64,000 nt of DNA from Thalassia testudinum (Eukaryota > Streptophyta > Magnoliopsida > Alismatales > Hydrocharitaceae), in the NCBI GenBank assembly GCA_037157565.1, contig JAZHRO010000003.1:45273001-45337000 (forward strand). The letters are read 5' to 3'. Each line of letters begins with the position of its first letter. Within the stretch, counting starts at the first letter, position 1. The notes under the pieces are model-generated. The model worked only from the letters and a program-made list of their open reading frames with translations. It was not told where the DNA came from and ran no database searches. Made by a program: the position numbers and the translations under genes. Below, one piece after another: positions 33,005-45,244 of this stretch.

Positions 33005-33895
33005 CCCTAGACGTCTGGGAGGTGGCCGAGACGTCGGACCAGACGTCTGTGATCACATCCAGACGTCTGACCAGACGTCTGGGATCGTTTCCAGACGTCT
33101 AGAAATCCGTTAATTTCGACATGCGCGGGTCGTCTGCGCGCCTGAGCGCGCAGACCGGATATTCGCTTATTCCCTCTTTCCCTGCGGCTGCAGACGCCTG
33201 CCGCATCCTCTCTCTCCTCGCGTGACCTTAAAAGGCCACGCGCTCCCTCCTGTCATCTCCACCGTCTCCTCCCTCTTCTCCTTCAGCCAGTGAGCATGAG
33301 CGCGAGCGCGAGGGCGGCAGCGGCGGCCGCAGTGAGCACGGAGGAGGTGCGGCGTGCGAGAGCGGAGCTCTGCCGTGAGGGCGAGCTCGCCAGGGCTGCT
33401 AGGGTCGGCCAGCGGATGGCGCGGGGGGATGCGGAGTGACGCGGAGGGGGGACTGCTGCGGTCTGAGCAGCAGGCGCGCGAGGTGCGACGCGGGCGGCGT
33501 CGCGAGCGGAGGCCGAGTGGCGCCCTGATTCTGGAAGAATTTCCAGAATCAGACGTCTGGGTTGATAGCCAGATGGCGAGGGCGACGTCTGGAAGACCTT
33601 CCAGACGTCTGAAAGGTGAGTTTTCCGTCTTCTTCTTCCTTCCTGTCGACTGACCATACTGAGGGAGGGAGATGGGTATGCGCAGGCTCGGTGATTCGCC
33701 ATCCAACGCGAATCAGACGTCTGGCTGTTGTACCAGACGGTGGGAGCGACCTCCAGACGTCCGGGGTGACCAGCGGACGTCTGGGAGCTAAGCCAGACAT
33801 CCCCGCAGACTTATGGATGTCTGGGAAACTACGCTGAACAGGTAATTCTCTGGTCCACTTTTTAAGACGTTTGGAATAAGTTCCAGACGTCTGAT
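33005..33895. repeat. CAGACGTCTG palindrome arrays
   Basis: About fifteen AGACGTCT or near matches (for example near 33012, 33042, 33060, 33073, 33092, 33550, 33602, 33715, 33754, 33885), grouped in two clusters. The GACGTC core is a C-box-type bZIP site in plants. Confidence 0.9.
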
Positions 33896-34188
33896 TTTGC
33901 ACAGTGTCGTCGTTTTCGACCCATTTAGGACCCGTTCGGGTTCCATTTTCCGCGATTCGAGTTGCGTTCTTTTCAGAATTAATTCCTCTACCTGTCTACA
34001 GTAGCTATACACTATTTTGAGACACTCCTTGTGTTTGATCCTTGTGATAGGACCTCCTTCAGTTGCAGTCTTAAGAGTCGCAGAGGCACGCGGGATTCCC
34101 GATCACGCCCCCATTTCTCCCGTTATACCTGGTAGAGTGGCTTTAAGTTATTAATAAAATCTGTTAAATTATGGAACCATAAATAGAA

Positions 34189-34341
34189 CCTAGGACATTG
34201 CATGAATCCTAGGAATGAGAAATAGATGGAATGATAGCTCCTAGGTGTTGCATGAATCCTAGGGCTGGAAAACTAGATTGTATGATAGATCCTAGGATAT
34301 GGCATGAATCCTAGGATGGGAAAACTAGTGGAATGTATAAT
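34189..34341 (+). repeat. 51-bp tandem repeat, three units
   Basis: Units begin CCTAGG at 34189, 34240 and 34291 and each contains GCATGAATCCTAGG about 14 bp later. Confidence 0.88.
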
Positions 34342-35674
34342 ACTGCAGTCTTGGAAAATGGAAAGAGATATAAAGCTGCCTGTAATTTGAATTAACAGCT
34401 GCCTGTTGTGAATAAATAACGTGGTTGAGAACATGGGTTGTAAGAATGTGAAACTGGAAAGTGAAACCTGGATGTTTGAGTAAAAGGGATGGAACCCTAC
34501 GGGGAAGTAGGAGTAGAACTCCTGGAAAGTGAATGGAATAGTATTGGGGAAGTGAGCTGGCCCTTGAGTACGGAGTACCAAGGAGAGCGACTGTCCCCCT
34601 GTTTAGTGCAGAGCGGAGCCAGCCACCCCAGGGACCCAGGGTTAGGACTGGCCACTCTGTACCGACTTGTTGGCCCTCGCGTACGTAATACCGAGGAGAG
34701 CTACTAGTCTAGGGAGGTACTAGCTACCCCACGGGCCCCGGGGTTCTGCTAGCCTCCCACACCGACTTGTTAGGCCCGCTGGGGCAAACCAGGGTAGTCA
34801 GGCGAGGGTGTACGGACTGTGGAGGGGCAAGGCCCCGGTTTGGTTACTGTGGAGGGGTTGGACCCCTGTTACTGAGAGGGCACTGCCCTGGTCTAGTTCC
34901 GTGCTGTGCTTTGGGCGCACCCGTTAATGGAAACGACTGACCGCGTGCCAGTACGAGTTAGCTACCGGTGCGTTTATCGCGCGTGCCGTAGTCACCGTTA
35001 CGTCTGTCAGTGACCTTGGGGTTGTTTACTGAGGGTAGGATCACCACGGGGGACTCTCCCGGCCAGGAGAGCACCACGTGCTACTTCTACTTTTTGGAAA
35101 AGACTGCAATCAAGATCGTTCCCACGAGGAACATTCGAGATCAAGAAAAAGATCTGGGGAATAAATGAAATAGTGAGATAATTGAAAGATGTGAATAAAG
35201 AAAGTAATCGAACATAACAGCTACTGTACACTCTACTGTTGTCTTTAGTTAGTTGCCACTCTACTCAACGTTTTGCTGACGTGTTACACTCGTTACCTTT
35301 TTCAGGAACAGGTGTTGAGCAGCCAGGGTCAGCGGCTGCAGAGGACGCTGGGCCGAGTAGGGTCCAGTAGAGTTACCACTGTTTCTTGTACCTCTTTTTG
35401 TTCGGTTATAGTGAGTAGTTCTTATTTCCGCTGTACTTTTCTTTACCTGCAGTTCATATTTAGTTATGAATGTTGTTCTACTATTGTGGTGGTATATACT
35501 GTAGTAGTTTCTTTCCTTGCTGCTGTATTTTCTTACTGTTAGTTATATTCATGTTGAATGTGGTTTATTTTACTGCTCTTTTGGTTACTTCCTCGTTGGA
35601 CGACTAGGTCTTGGAATTAGTTGAGTCGGTCCGGTTCTCGTGTCTCGTAGGGGCTCGGGAACCGGGTCGTTATA

Positions 35675-37850
35675 GCTGCAGGGTCCTTCCTGTTATTCTT
35701 TTCACTTATGGGCCTACACGCAAATCTTCTATCCCTTCTCGCAAGGGTCTGTCTGCAATTTTCCCATTATTTCAGAGAATGGCCTGCTGCTCTTTGCACG
35801 CACTGTAGCGCGCGAAGAACACGGCCAATCTCAGCCGTCCGTTGCTTTTCATGATTCTGATCTGCGGTTGATTTGAATGGAAGCTTCACACGATTCGGCG
35901 CGTGCGACCACCCCTTTCCCCAGATCTCATCTGACGATCAGATTTTAAGAATAGCTCGCTGCGCGCTCCACTCCTCTCATCCTCGCCGCCGGTTACCTTT
36001 TGATTATCCTCACCTACGCTGTGATCTCAGCCACTGAGTATGCTACTTAAGCACCTCAGTGGTGTCGCGCACAAAGGATCGCTCCCTCCTACACCTCTTA
36101 GCGATCATTCGTCCACTCCAGTTCCTCCTCCCCATCAAGCCACTGATTTCACAGTCACCGGCTGTGAAATCATCACCTTCTCTAGACCTCCTCGTCGCTA
36201 AGGACTTCGTAGCACCTGAGGACGACCCTGGAGCCTCACTAGTAGACTCTTCCCTCCGTTGGAGTCATCTTCCTCCCTTCTTCCTCCTTAGCCACCAGCT
36301 AAGGACCCATAGGTCCCATTCTTCCTGTTAGAATAGATTTATAATTCTGCAGATTAGTTGTAGCTGTAGTTATGTTAGTTTAGAGTAGAATTAATGTAAT
36401 TAGTAACGTTTAATTTTACTGTAGGATAAAGTAGCTGTAGTAGTAGAATTAGGCTTAAATTCCCCCCCTCACCTCCTCTAATCATTCCAGATCAGAGGGG
36501 AAGATTTCATATAACCATGTTTTCAAATTATCTCCCTCTCCATACTTTCATATCCAGTTCTGATTTTCCACGACTTGTTTCTCGCTTTCCACCCATACAC
36601 TCTGACCCAATTTCAGATCTGATTGGTTTTCAACCTCAGATCTGAAATTGGTGTCAAAAAGCACTTAAGGGGCTTCCCATTCACCTCACTCTTGGTCACA
36701 AAAGCCCCTGGATTGAATTGAAATTTTCAGTTTGTCAGATTTTTCCTCAATTTGGATTTCAAGGATTTTTCCTTCAATTTGGTTTTAACCTGACAAATTG
36801 AATGAAGTCTGATTTGAATTCATTGTTGGCAAGGAATCTGAGAGGTTTTCTGGTGACAGAAGTCATCTGAGAAGAGCCATATATAGATCTGATTTGATAA
36901 GGTTTTGAATGCATTGAATGCAAGTCAGAATTAAGGATAATCACTGTAGTGATTTGATGTTTGATCTTGCATTCATGAGTGTGTTTTGAATGGATGCTTT
37001 GGCGATTTCCTAACCTAAGGAGTTCTCAATACTCCTTAAGGTTTCAGAAACTGGGATTTGAACTAAGGACTTTAATTGACTGAATTAACTCTTTCTTCAT
37101 GCTATCTATAGCATTAGGAAGAGTTAAATCAGTGATGTTTGTTGATTTAATATGAAGTGAAGTTTTTGATAAGGGTTTTTTGCCTTGAATTGGGATATTT
37201 AGTGATTTTAGTGAGAAATGAAACCCTTGTCAGATTGGGGATTGAGAGAGATTTTCTTTTTCAGTTTGGATTTTTGATTCTAATCACAATGGACACAGCA
37301 AAGTGCTGCATCTTGCAGCAACATTTTTCTTCTCTCCAACTCACATTTCATCCCAAATGGACTAACTGCAGCAGCAGTTAGACCATTTGGAATTTGATCT
37401 GAGCTGCTGCAGGGTCTGAAATGTCCATGTTGCTGCTATTGTCTAATTGTTCTAAGTTGTAGCAGATAGGTTCTAATGTAAAACCTTGCAGACTTTATTT
37501 TGAACATAGCTGACATTTAATTGTATTTCATTTCTTGTATATACAAACTTTCTGGTTTAAATAACTGTACTCTAATTTCTGTGCATGCATGTCTTATCCT
37601 TCTCAATTGTTATCAGCTAGTTTAGTTGAAAATAACCACCCAAACATGATTTAAAATTGGAAACCTAACTGAGGACTGTATTAAGGTGGGTAAACACATC
37701 CTAAATTTCATGCTATATAGAAAGAAGGCAATCATAAACATGATAAAAAGGGTTAAAACTTTAAAAGACAGTTAAACAAGCCTCGTTCTCTCCTCAGTCA
37801 ACTCTTCCCTTCTTCTCTCCTAATTCTGTCAGATCTGTAACAGTAAAAAT
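35675..37850. other. Unassigned sequence
   Basis: No gene recognised. The 35800-36330 stretch (mixed GC, CT-rich after 36060) resembles the promoter and leader part of an LTR, but I find no partner in the window. The open frame at 36059-36331 is low-complexity Leu/Ser-rich and unsupported. Confidence 0.4.
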
Positions 37851-38718
37851 TAAAATGAAACACCCAAAAGGATCAAAAATAAAAAAATATATATATATGT
37901 ACATATATATTACTTTGTATATTAGGTATACTCATATAGACATAAGCTATATACTAGGCTATATATGTAAATAGGTAGTGTACATATATATATACTATAT
38001 AACTAACTATGTAAATATAGTGAATACTGTAAATTAGGTTTTTGATCTAGTTTGGACAGTAAATACAATAATTATATAACTATATATAAATTAAACTAAT
38101 TTATATGTATTATTAAACTAACTAGATCAGTAGATAGCATAATTAATAAAATTAAACTATAAAATTGTATATATATCTATGTATATGTAGATTATAAGTA
38201 AATAAAATCTTTTACCTTAATTTAATCCTTTATACATAATGAATTTATTATGTTTATAGCTAAGTTGTTAAATTAAATTAGTTAAATTAGTAATTTAGAA
38301 TTATAATTAAGTTAATTGAACCTGTATACTAAGACTAATATACTTTAAGTAATTTAAGCTAATTTAAGTATATTTATACCTGATTATATTAATTTTAACT
38401 TAATTTATAAGCAAAATAATTAAAACTGCTATTTAAATGTAAATAACACATACATTAATTCGGAAAAATATAATAAAAATGTTTATAAAATACTTATATA
38501 TGTATTCTAACTCTGTATGAGGTCAATTAGACCATTTAGTAACTAATTTATAAGCAATTAACCAATAAAACACCAAAATCAGTGTGTAAAAATAGTTTAC
38601 TTTAGTGAATTTATTTATATAGTAAATTTAATTAAAATTTCAAATTAATTGAACAATTGTATAGTATTATGTAAATACTTTATTTTCCATAATTTATTTT
38701 TATTTTTAAATAAATTAT
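37851..38718. other. AT-rich tract with TA repeats
   Basis: Very AT-rich, with TATATA runs (37886-37912, 37984-38000, 38165-38180). No gene. Confidence 0.7.
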
Positions 38719-38884
38719 GGCCCTCGAATTGAGGGCCAAAATCTCCTTTAGCCTACAGCTGCACGCGTTTCTCAGCGCAGATGTGGCGCTTGAATAGCGC
38801 CACATCATGCGCTGCAAAACGCGTGCATCGGTATTTATTGAATTCATGTTTAAGTTGTATAGTCGTCACGGGCGCCGGCGCCCG
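38719..38884. repeat. Cluster of strong inverted repeats (foldback-like)
   Basis: GGCCCTC, GAATT, GAGGGCC (38719-38737) is a perfect hairpin. 38761-38790 pairs with 38796-38826 around TGAAT through three blocks (GCACGCGTTT, CAGCGCA, ATGTGGCGCT) broken only by small mismatches. CGGGCGCCGGCGCCCG (38869-38884) is a perfect 16-bp palindrome. It could be the core of a MITE or foldback element; I see no clear terminal repeats. Confidence 0.85.
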
Positions 38885-39955
38885 AAACAACATATACATT
38901 CGATACCTTTGAGCATACTGAGCATAATCTGTGGGGCTGGGGGCCCGGGGAGAAAGGCATGTGTGCGTGGGCTGGGAAGGCCCTGAGCTGAGTTATGAAA
39001 CATGTAATTAAGCAGCCTAATGAGAATTAGGGCACGCTTAGTAGAGGTTTGGTCCCACCCTCTGGGTGCTGTGTATCCCTCGAAAAGCACACCCGCAAAT
39101 TAAACACATTTTTAACTAATTAAGGAGAGCTAATGACGATAGTAAGTGCCTCTCAGCCACGGCGTGTTAAATTCACTAAGGTAGAATGAAAACACAGAAG
39201 AAGAAGAACATCTGATGAAGATTACTGTGAAGGAGAAGGGTAAGAGAAGATGTACATGTGTAAGTAAATACAAATACAAGAGAAATATAATTATATATAT
39301 ATGTATACGTAGTATAGCCAATTACTTTTATGTAAATAAACTCATACATTTACTAACAGAATAAAACGTCACGATAATCGTCGCTACAGACCCCAGTTTC
39401 CCTCAAGTTTGTATATAGTGTTTTCTGGGATCTAGTGATGCTTTTATCTGTCACTATAACGATTGTATGTGTTACCGTAGGTATCAGACTAGTAAGTTAA
39501 GTTAATATGCTATGTAATCTTAGTCGATTGTGTACTTTCATGTAATTATTAATATTATAACTTGTAAAGACAGTTTAAAGTATAGTGATGAATTGTTTGG
39601 TGCTTGTTTATAGTTAGTTTTTGCAAGCATTACAACTAATTTTTAGTAAGTAGGCAAACCATGTCCACATTCATTCATTCTTTATTAAGATGTAAAGCTT
39701 CTTTTTGGAATTAGAGGATAATTTTGAGATCAAAGAGCGATGTAATTCAATAATTGCCTCCCAGTGAATGACCTGGAATAAAATCAGTAAAAATTAGATA
39801 AGTAAATAATAATGGTTATAATGACTGGTATCTCATACAACTCACTACAATGACACTATTGGTGTTTCAAATCACAACACATCTCAACAAACCTAATTAC
39901 CACCATTACCGCACATTCATAACATCACCATAGTCTACTATTAACAGGTCCAGAT
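38885..39955. other. Unassigned sequence
   Basis: No gene recognised. TAGTGAT (39434-39440) and its near-complement GTCACTA flank GCTTTTATCT, resembling the hairpin at 8654-8693. Short TA repeats near 39290. Confidence 0.5.
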
Positions 39956-42900
39956 AAACATCCCCTTGATGGATGCAATCCGCCATGTATCGGCTTATGC
40001 ACGATTTCTGAAAGATGTGTGTACACCCAAGCGTAAGCCGCGAACCAAAAATGGGAGTTCGATCGTACTGTCAGAGCAAGCCAGCTCCGTAATCTTGAGT
40101 AAACTCCTACCCAATTCTAAAGACCTAGGTACTCCCCTGATTCATGCAAATTTGGTGATACCTAATTCGACAGAGCCTTATTAGACCTAGGTGCCTCCAT
40201 AAACCTAATACCTACATCCCTCCTTGATCACCTTGAAGAGTCCATGCTTAAATCAACTGAGGTGACATTGCAGTTAGCCGATCGATCCATCAAGTCACCT
40301 AAAGGAATACTCGAGGATGTCATTATTAAGGTATGAGATTTCTACTTCCCGGTGGATTTTATAGTTCTAGATATGGATGGACTTGAGAACCCAAAGGATA
40401 CACCAATTATACTAGGGAGACCTTTTCTGGCCACTGCTAGGGTCAACATAAACTGTGAGGAGGGTCAAATAGAATTAAAATTTAGGAACCAAACTCTAAA
40501 GATTGACATCTTTAAGGCCCAATAAGGGATTAATTATGGTGTTATAAGTCATGGTTGATGAACTGCACATCGAGGACAACCTGATTATCCCTGTTCAACC
40601 ACCAAAAGATCAAAACCCGCAAACAGAGGAGTCAGAACCTGATCTAGATACACCCATAACTCCTACCCTTGTTCCTGACACACACCTTGAACCGCCCGCT
40701 GCTGCTGATAATCCTGTATTGGAACTCAAACCCCTTCCCGATCATCTGAAGTATGTCTTTTTGGGTTCCAATCAGATGTTTCCTGTGATTATCAACTCTA
40801 GACTCACACCTGACCAGGAATCCCGTCTGATTACTGTTCTCCAGCAATATCGTAGAGCCATTAGATGGACCCTCGATGACTTAACTGGAAAAAGCCCCTC
40901 TTATTGCACACATCCAATCTACACAGAAGAGGGTGCATGACCTTCGCGAGAAATGTAGAGACATTTGAACCCTAATCTGCAGGAGGTTGTGAAAAAGGAT
41001 ATCATCAAGTGGTTAGATGCAGGGATCATCTACCTGATCTCTGACAATCGCTGGGTGAGTCCAATCCAGGTTGTGCCTAAGAAGGCCGGACTCACCATCA
41101 TCACGACTGAAATCGGAGAGGTCATACCGACTCGAATAGCTAACTCGTGGAGAGTATGAATTGATTACAGAAGACTCAATTCCTCCATGAAGAAGGATCA
41201 TTTCTCACTACCGTTTATTGATCAGATCCTCAAGAAACTAGCGGGAAATAGGTTCATCTGCTTTCTTGACGGGTACTCTGGTTATAACCAAGTGGCAATC
41301 CATCCAGAGGACCAAGAAAAGACCACTTTCACCTGCCCTTTCAAGACGTACGCATTCCGACGAATGTCATTCGGTCTCTACAATGCACCCGTGACTTTTC
41401 AGCGATGCATGCTTGCCATATTCTCAAATATGGTAGGTGATTATCTGGAAGTCTTCGTGGATGAGTTTTCAGTATTTGGAGCATCATTTGACGACTGCCT
41501 CCAACACTTGGTCCAAATACTCAGGCGATGCATTGACGTGAATCAGGTTCTTTCCTGGGAAGAGCCATTTCATGGTGCTTGAGGGAATCATCCTGGGACC
41601 TTTGATTTCAGAGAAAGGCATCCAAGTCAATCGAGCCAAGGTTAACTTGATTTCCAAACTCCCTATGCCTAGCTCGATCAAGGACATCCGATCTTTTCTG
41701 GGGCACATCGATTTTTACTGTCGATTTATTGCTGATTTTTCAAAAATCGTGCCCCTCTAACTACTCTTCTCTCCAAGGGTGTACCTTTCGAAATCTCCAA
41801 GGAATGCACTCAAGCATTTGAAATCCTTCATGACCGAGTTACCCAAGTCCCGATCCTACAGTCCCTTGATTGGTCTCAACCCTTTGAGATCATGTGTGAT
41901 GCATCTGACTTCTCTATAGGAGCGATTTTCGGGTAGAAAATTGATGGGAAACCCGTGGTCATTTACTATGCTAGCAAAACACTTGACGAGGCTTAGCGTA
42001 ACTACAAGGTTACTGAGAAAGAGTTGCTAGCTGTAGTATTTTCCCTAGAAAAATTTAGATCTTACCTCCTAGGTTCCCATGTTATCATCTACTTGGATTA
42101 CACAGCTGTGAGTCATCTCCTTGCAAAGAACAACGTGGAAGATTGATTAATCTGATGGATCTTGCTATTGCAAGAATTTGACCTTGAGATTTGTGACAAA
42201 GTGGGAAAACAAAATGTGGTAGCTGATCACTTGTCCCGCCTTCCTTTTGAGATCATTGACCCTTCCGGAACCATCGCGGAACATTTTCCTGATGAGCACC
42301 TCCTGACTATCGATATAGGGCTTCCATGGTTTGCTGACATAGTAAACTACTTGGCATCACATCAGATCTTGTCCGATTGGATGAAGGCCAAGAAGGACAA
42401 ATTATGTTCCAATGCCACGTATTACCTTTGGGAAGACCCATATCTATTCCGCATTGGTGCTGATCAAATAATTCCACGATGTGTCACGGAAGTGGAAATC
42501 AAAGACATACTCTCTTTCTGCCATGACCAGGCATGCGATGGACATTTTTTAGGACATAAAACCGCATCAAAAGTCCTCCAGTGTGGCTTTTACTGGCCCA
42601 CAATTTTCAAGGATGCATACAATCATTGTAAGACAAGTACTCATTGCCAGAACTTAGGCAACATGAGCCATCGAGACATGATGCCTTTACAGCCGATTCT
42701 AGTATGTGAGAATTTTGACATGTTTGGGATTGATTTTATGGGACCCTTCCCTATCTTGGATGGCTTCGAATACATCTTACTCGCTGTTGACTATGTGTCC
42801 AAGTGGATCGAAGCCATTCTGACCCGAACCAATGATCACAAAGTTATTAAATTCATTCATCAAAACATCTTCTCAAGGTTCAGGATTCCACGTGCAATAA

Positions 42901-43610
42901 TTTTCGATTGAGGGACTCGTTTCACAAATGCTCAGTTTAGTCACTGATGACCAAATACAGGGTGTCGCACCGAATCTCTACTCCTTACCACCCCCAAACT
43001 AATGGTCTAGCTGAGCTATCAAACCAGGAGATCAAGAAAATCCTCCAGGTTACTGTTTGACTTGACAGGAAGCATTAGTCATCCCAGCTTCTGAAAGCTT
43101 TGTGGGCTTATAGGATTGCTCACAAGACCCAATTAGGTATGTCTCCCTTTAGACTGGTGTACGGGAAGGCATGTCACCTCCCCATCGAATTGGAGCATAA
43201 AGCCTATTGGGCAATTCGGAATTGCAACTTAGATCTTTCTAAGGTTGGAACCCATAGAAAGCTTCAAATGAGCGAGATCGATGAATTACCAACGACGTGT
43301 ATGAGAACTCGCGAATTTACAAAGAGTGGGTTAAAGCCTTTCACGACAAGCACATATCTAGAAAGATCTTTCATCTTGGTCAAAAGGTCCTACTCTTTGA
43401 TGCCCGACTCAAATTATTCCCAGGAAAACTACGATCTAAATGGATTGGACCCTACTTAATCCGATAAATCTTTGGAAATGGAGCTGTTGAGATCAGTCTA
43501 CTCAGCCACGATTCCGAACCCTTTGTCGTGAATGGTCAGAGACTCAAACCGTTCATTGACACAATTGATATAGAATTGGCTGAGATATCCTTTATCCTCC
43601 ATTCTCCCTG
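39956..43610 (+). pseudogene. Element C Gag end and Pol (PR-RT-RH-IN), broken
   Basis: Gag/PR border: ISAYARFLKDVCTPKRK-like start at 39990. Protease: LLDLGASINLIP at about 40178 (DLGA catalytic form usual for Athila), LQLADRSIKSPKGILEDV, ILGRPFLATA. RT: NPNLQEVVKKDIIKWLDAGIIY, IDYRRLNSSMKKDHFSLPF, MSFGLYNAPVTFQRCM; catalytic FVDD reads FVDE. RNase H: FEIMCDASDFSIGAIFG, then YYASKTLDEA, LLLQEFDLEI, ADHLSRLPF. Integrase: FCHDQACDGHFLGHKT, THCQNLG, GIDFMGPFP, FSRFRIPRAIIFD, NGLAELSNQEIKKIL. Many stops, for example 41934 and 41994 (both CAG to TAG). Confidence 0.9.
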
Positions 43611-43876
43611 AGCTCATTGCACCCAGCCAATGGCGTAAAACTCAATGCTTAACAGGAGGCAACACGTCATTCTTTGAAAAACCTGAAACCTTTCTTGACA
43701 TTTCTATGATGAATTCATATTACACTTTAGGGTTCATCCATTAGAACATCTGACTCCACCTCAGGTACCCGTACTTGAGTCTAGAAATCATTCGCAACAA
43801 TCACCTTGACCCATTCACCCACCCAACACCTGTCCTAATGAATGAACTAAGCTGAATTCGAACCTACCTAATTTAC

Positions 43877-43911
43877 AATGGGGACATTACAAATCATAGG
43901 CATGGGGGGGG
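43877..43911 (+). promoter_or_regulatory. Internal hairpin plus polypurine module, element C
   Basis: AATG, loop GGGA, CATT (43877-43888), then ATAGGCATGGGGGGGG to 43911, about 300 bp after pol. Confidence 0.75.
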
Positions 43912-45206
43912 TATGAAAGTGCAAAATGTATGAAAACTCATCACAAGAAAAGGTTTCAACAAAAAAAAATCACATGTCACAAAAAACACAAAAAAATGAA
44001 AAACATCTTGAAAAAGAACAAAAAAACTGAGGGGGTAGAGAATTTTTGAGGCTATAGAAACATGAGGAAAAAGAGCAAAATTCCAAAAGGAGCACAAAAT
44101 GAAAAAAAAAAATAGTCATTAGTAAAAGATTAAGGGATTAACTAAAGTTCTAGACCACATCAAGAAAAAGAGAAAAATGAGAAAAAGTGCTAAGGAGACA
44201 CAAAAAGAGATTAGTAGGAACGCTGACCTTAGGCCTTTTGGGCTAGACTCTTTGGCTTAAAAGTTCAAGTATCCGCTATGATCTGGATATTCCTTAAGAG
44301 GTTGGGGAAAATGCAAAGCTTAAGTATTAGGTCTATGGCTTCGGGAGTATTCAGCCTCGTTAACTAATCTTTGATTTGTGAGACTCAGTAACCTAAGCAC
44401 CCCAATCCACACACAATCTGGTTCAGTGTACATAACTATCAAAATCATGCAAAAACATTTTAATGTTCTGAAAAAGTTGCCTAGATTAGGAGTGGCTGAC
44501 CAACACAAGTTGATTTGGATGAATTCCCAACTAGGAGAGGCAGGAAATTCCCCTCGAAGATGAGTAATAACATATCGTCTCCTCGGTAATTGTCTCCTAG
44601 GATATTTACATATCCTACCGGGGGCATGTAAGCACTCTACTGGTTCAGATACCATGGGCGGCATTATCACGAAATGTCGATTGCCAGGGTCTGGATTCGA
44701 CCACAGAACACCATGGGCGGGATTATCTCGAAATCTTGAAAGTCAGGGTTCTGGGGGTTGCCATAGGCGATGCTATCATGAAGAATCGATTTCCAGGGAC
44801 CTTTGAGGATTGATGTTGGGGACGAGGAATCCGATACTGACCATGTTGAGAAGCTAATCTGAAGCTAGAAATAAAAAGAAAAGAGAGAGAAAACTCTCCA
44901 AACAAATAAATCCTCTATCTCTCTCTTACAAAAATGCATTGCAAACTGAACCAAGGCTAAAAATGTCTCAAGCACGGGTGCTTTAATTGTGGAGTCCAAC
45001 GAACCCTAGGGTAGTTCTTGTGGGCCTTAGAAACCTTTGCAGAGGACCGAGGCTAAAGCTGGTCAGGTCCAGATTTTGGTTGGTACTTGAGTACCTCTAG
45101 GCCTATTGTCGGCATTCTGACCTAGTCATAAGAAGAAAAGGAAAAAGCACTTATCATAACTGGTGAAAGAAACTCATGGTCTAGAACAGACGTTAAAACC
45201 TTGAAA
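43912..45206 (+). other. Element C tail between the two polypurine modules
   Basis: No gene. A-rich stretch at 43960-44120. Three imperfect units with CCATGGGCGG, ATTATCNCGAAAT and CCAGGG at 44650-44693, 44710-44756 and 44761-44801. Counterpart of 24404-25703 in element B on the other strand. Confidence 0.78.
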
Positions 45207-45244
45207 TTTTGCTAAGGGACTAGCAAAAGCTAGGCATGGGGGTA
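45207..45244 (+). promoter_or_regulatory. 3' polypurine tract and hairpin, element C
   Basis: TTTTGCTA (45207-45214), loop AGGGAC, TAGCAAAA (45221-45228), then GCTAGGCATGGGGGTA; the LTR starts TGATGAGAACC at 45245. Confidence 0.87.

Larger units (their letters stand above)
30590..35674 (+). mobile_element. Element D: 5'-truncated Tekay/Del-type chromovirus
   Basis: Starts inside RT, continues through RNase H, integrase and a C-terminal chromodomain, then an LTR of about 2.7 kb starting TGTAACGAACG at 32990 and ending GGGTCGTTATA at 35674. 5' LTR, gag, protease and most of RT are missing. Confidence 0.87.
32990..35674 (+). repeat. Element D 3' LTR with CAGACGTCTG arrays
   Basis: Terminal TGTAACGA and TCGTTATA are near-inverted as usual for Del elements. 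It carries AGACGTCT arrays (33005-33105 and 33550-33895), a GC-rich zone (33120-33520), a three-unit tandem repeat of 51 bp (34189-34341) and a roughly 120-bp imperfect duplication with ACCGACTTGTTGG or ACCGACTTGTTAGG (34561-34790). Open frames in the GC-rich part lack coding support. Confidence 0.85.

Noticed and set aside
33005..33105. CRISPR-like array from regularly spaced AGACGTCT
   Set aside because: Repeats are 8-11 bp, irregularly spaced and palindromic in a plant LTR; not a CRISPR.
33167..33706. 179- and 139-residue minus-strand frames in the chromovirus LTR
   Set aside because: High GC removes stops; Arg/Ala/Pro/Ser-rich, overlapping other frames, inside an LTR.
36059..36331. 90-residue open frame as a host gene
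   Set aside because: No recognised domain, low complexity, no supporting splice or neighbouring exon signal.
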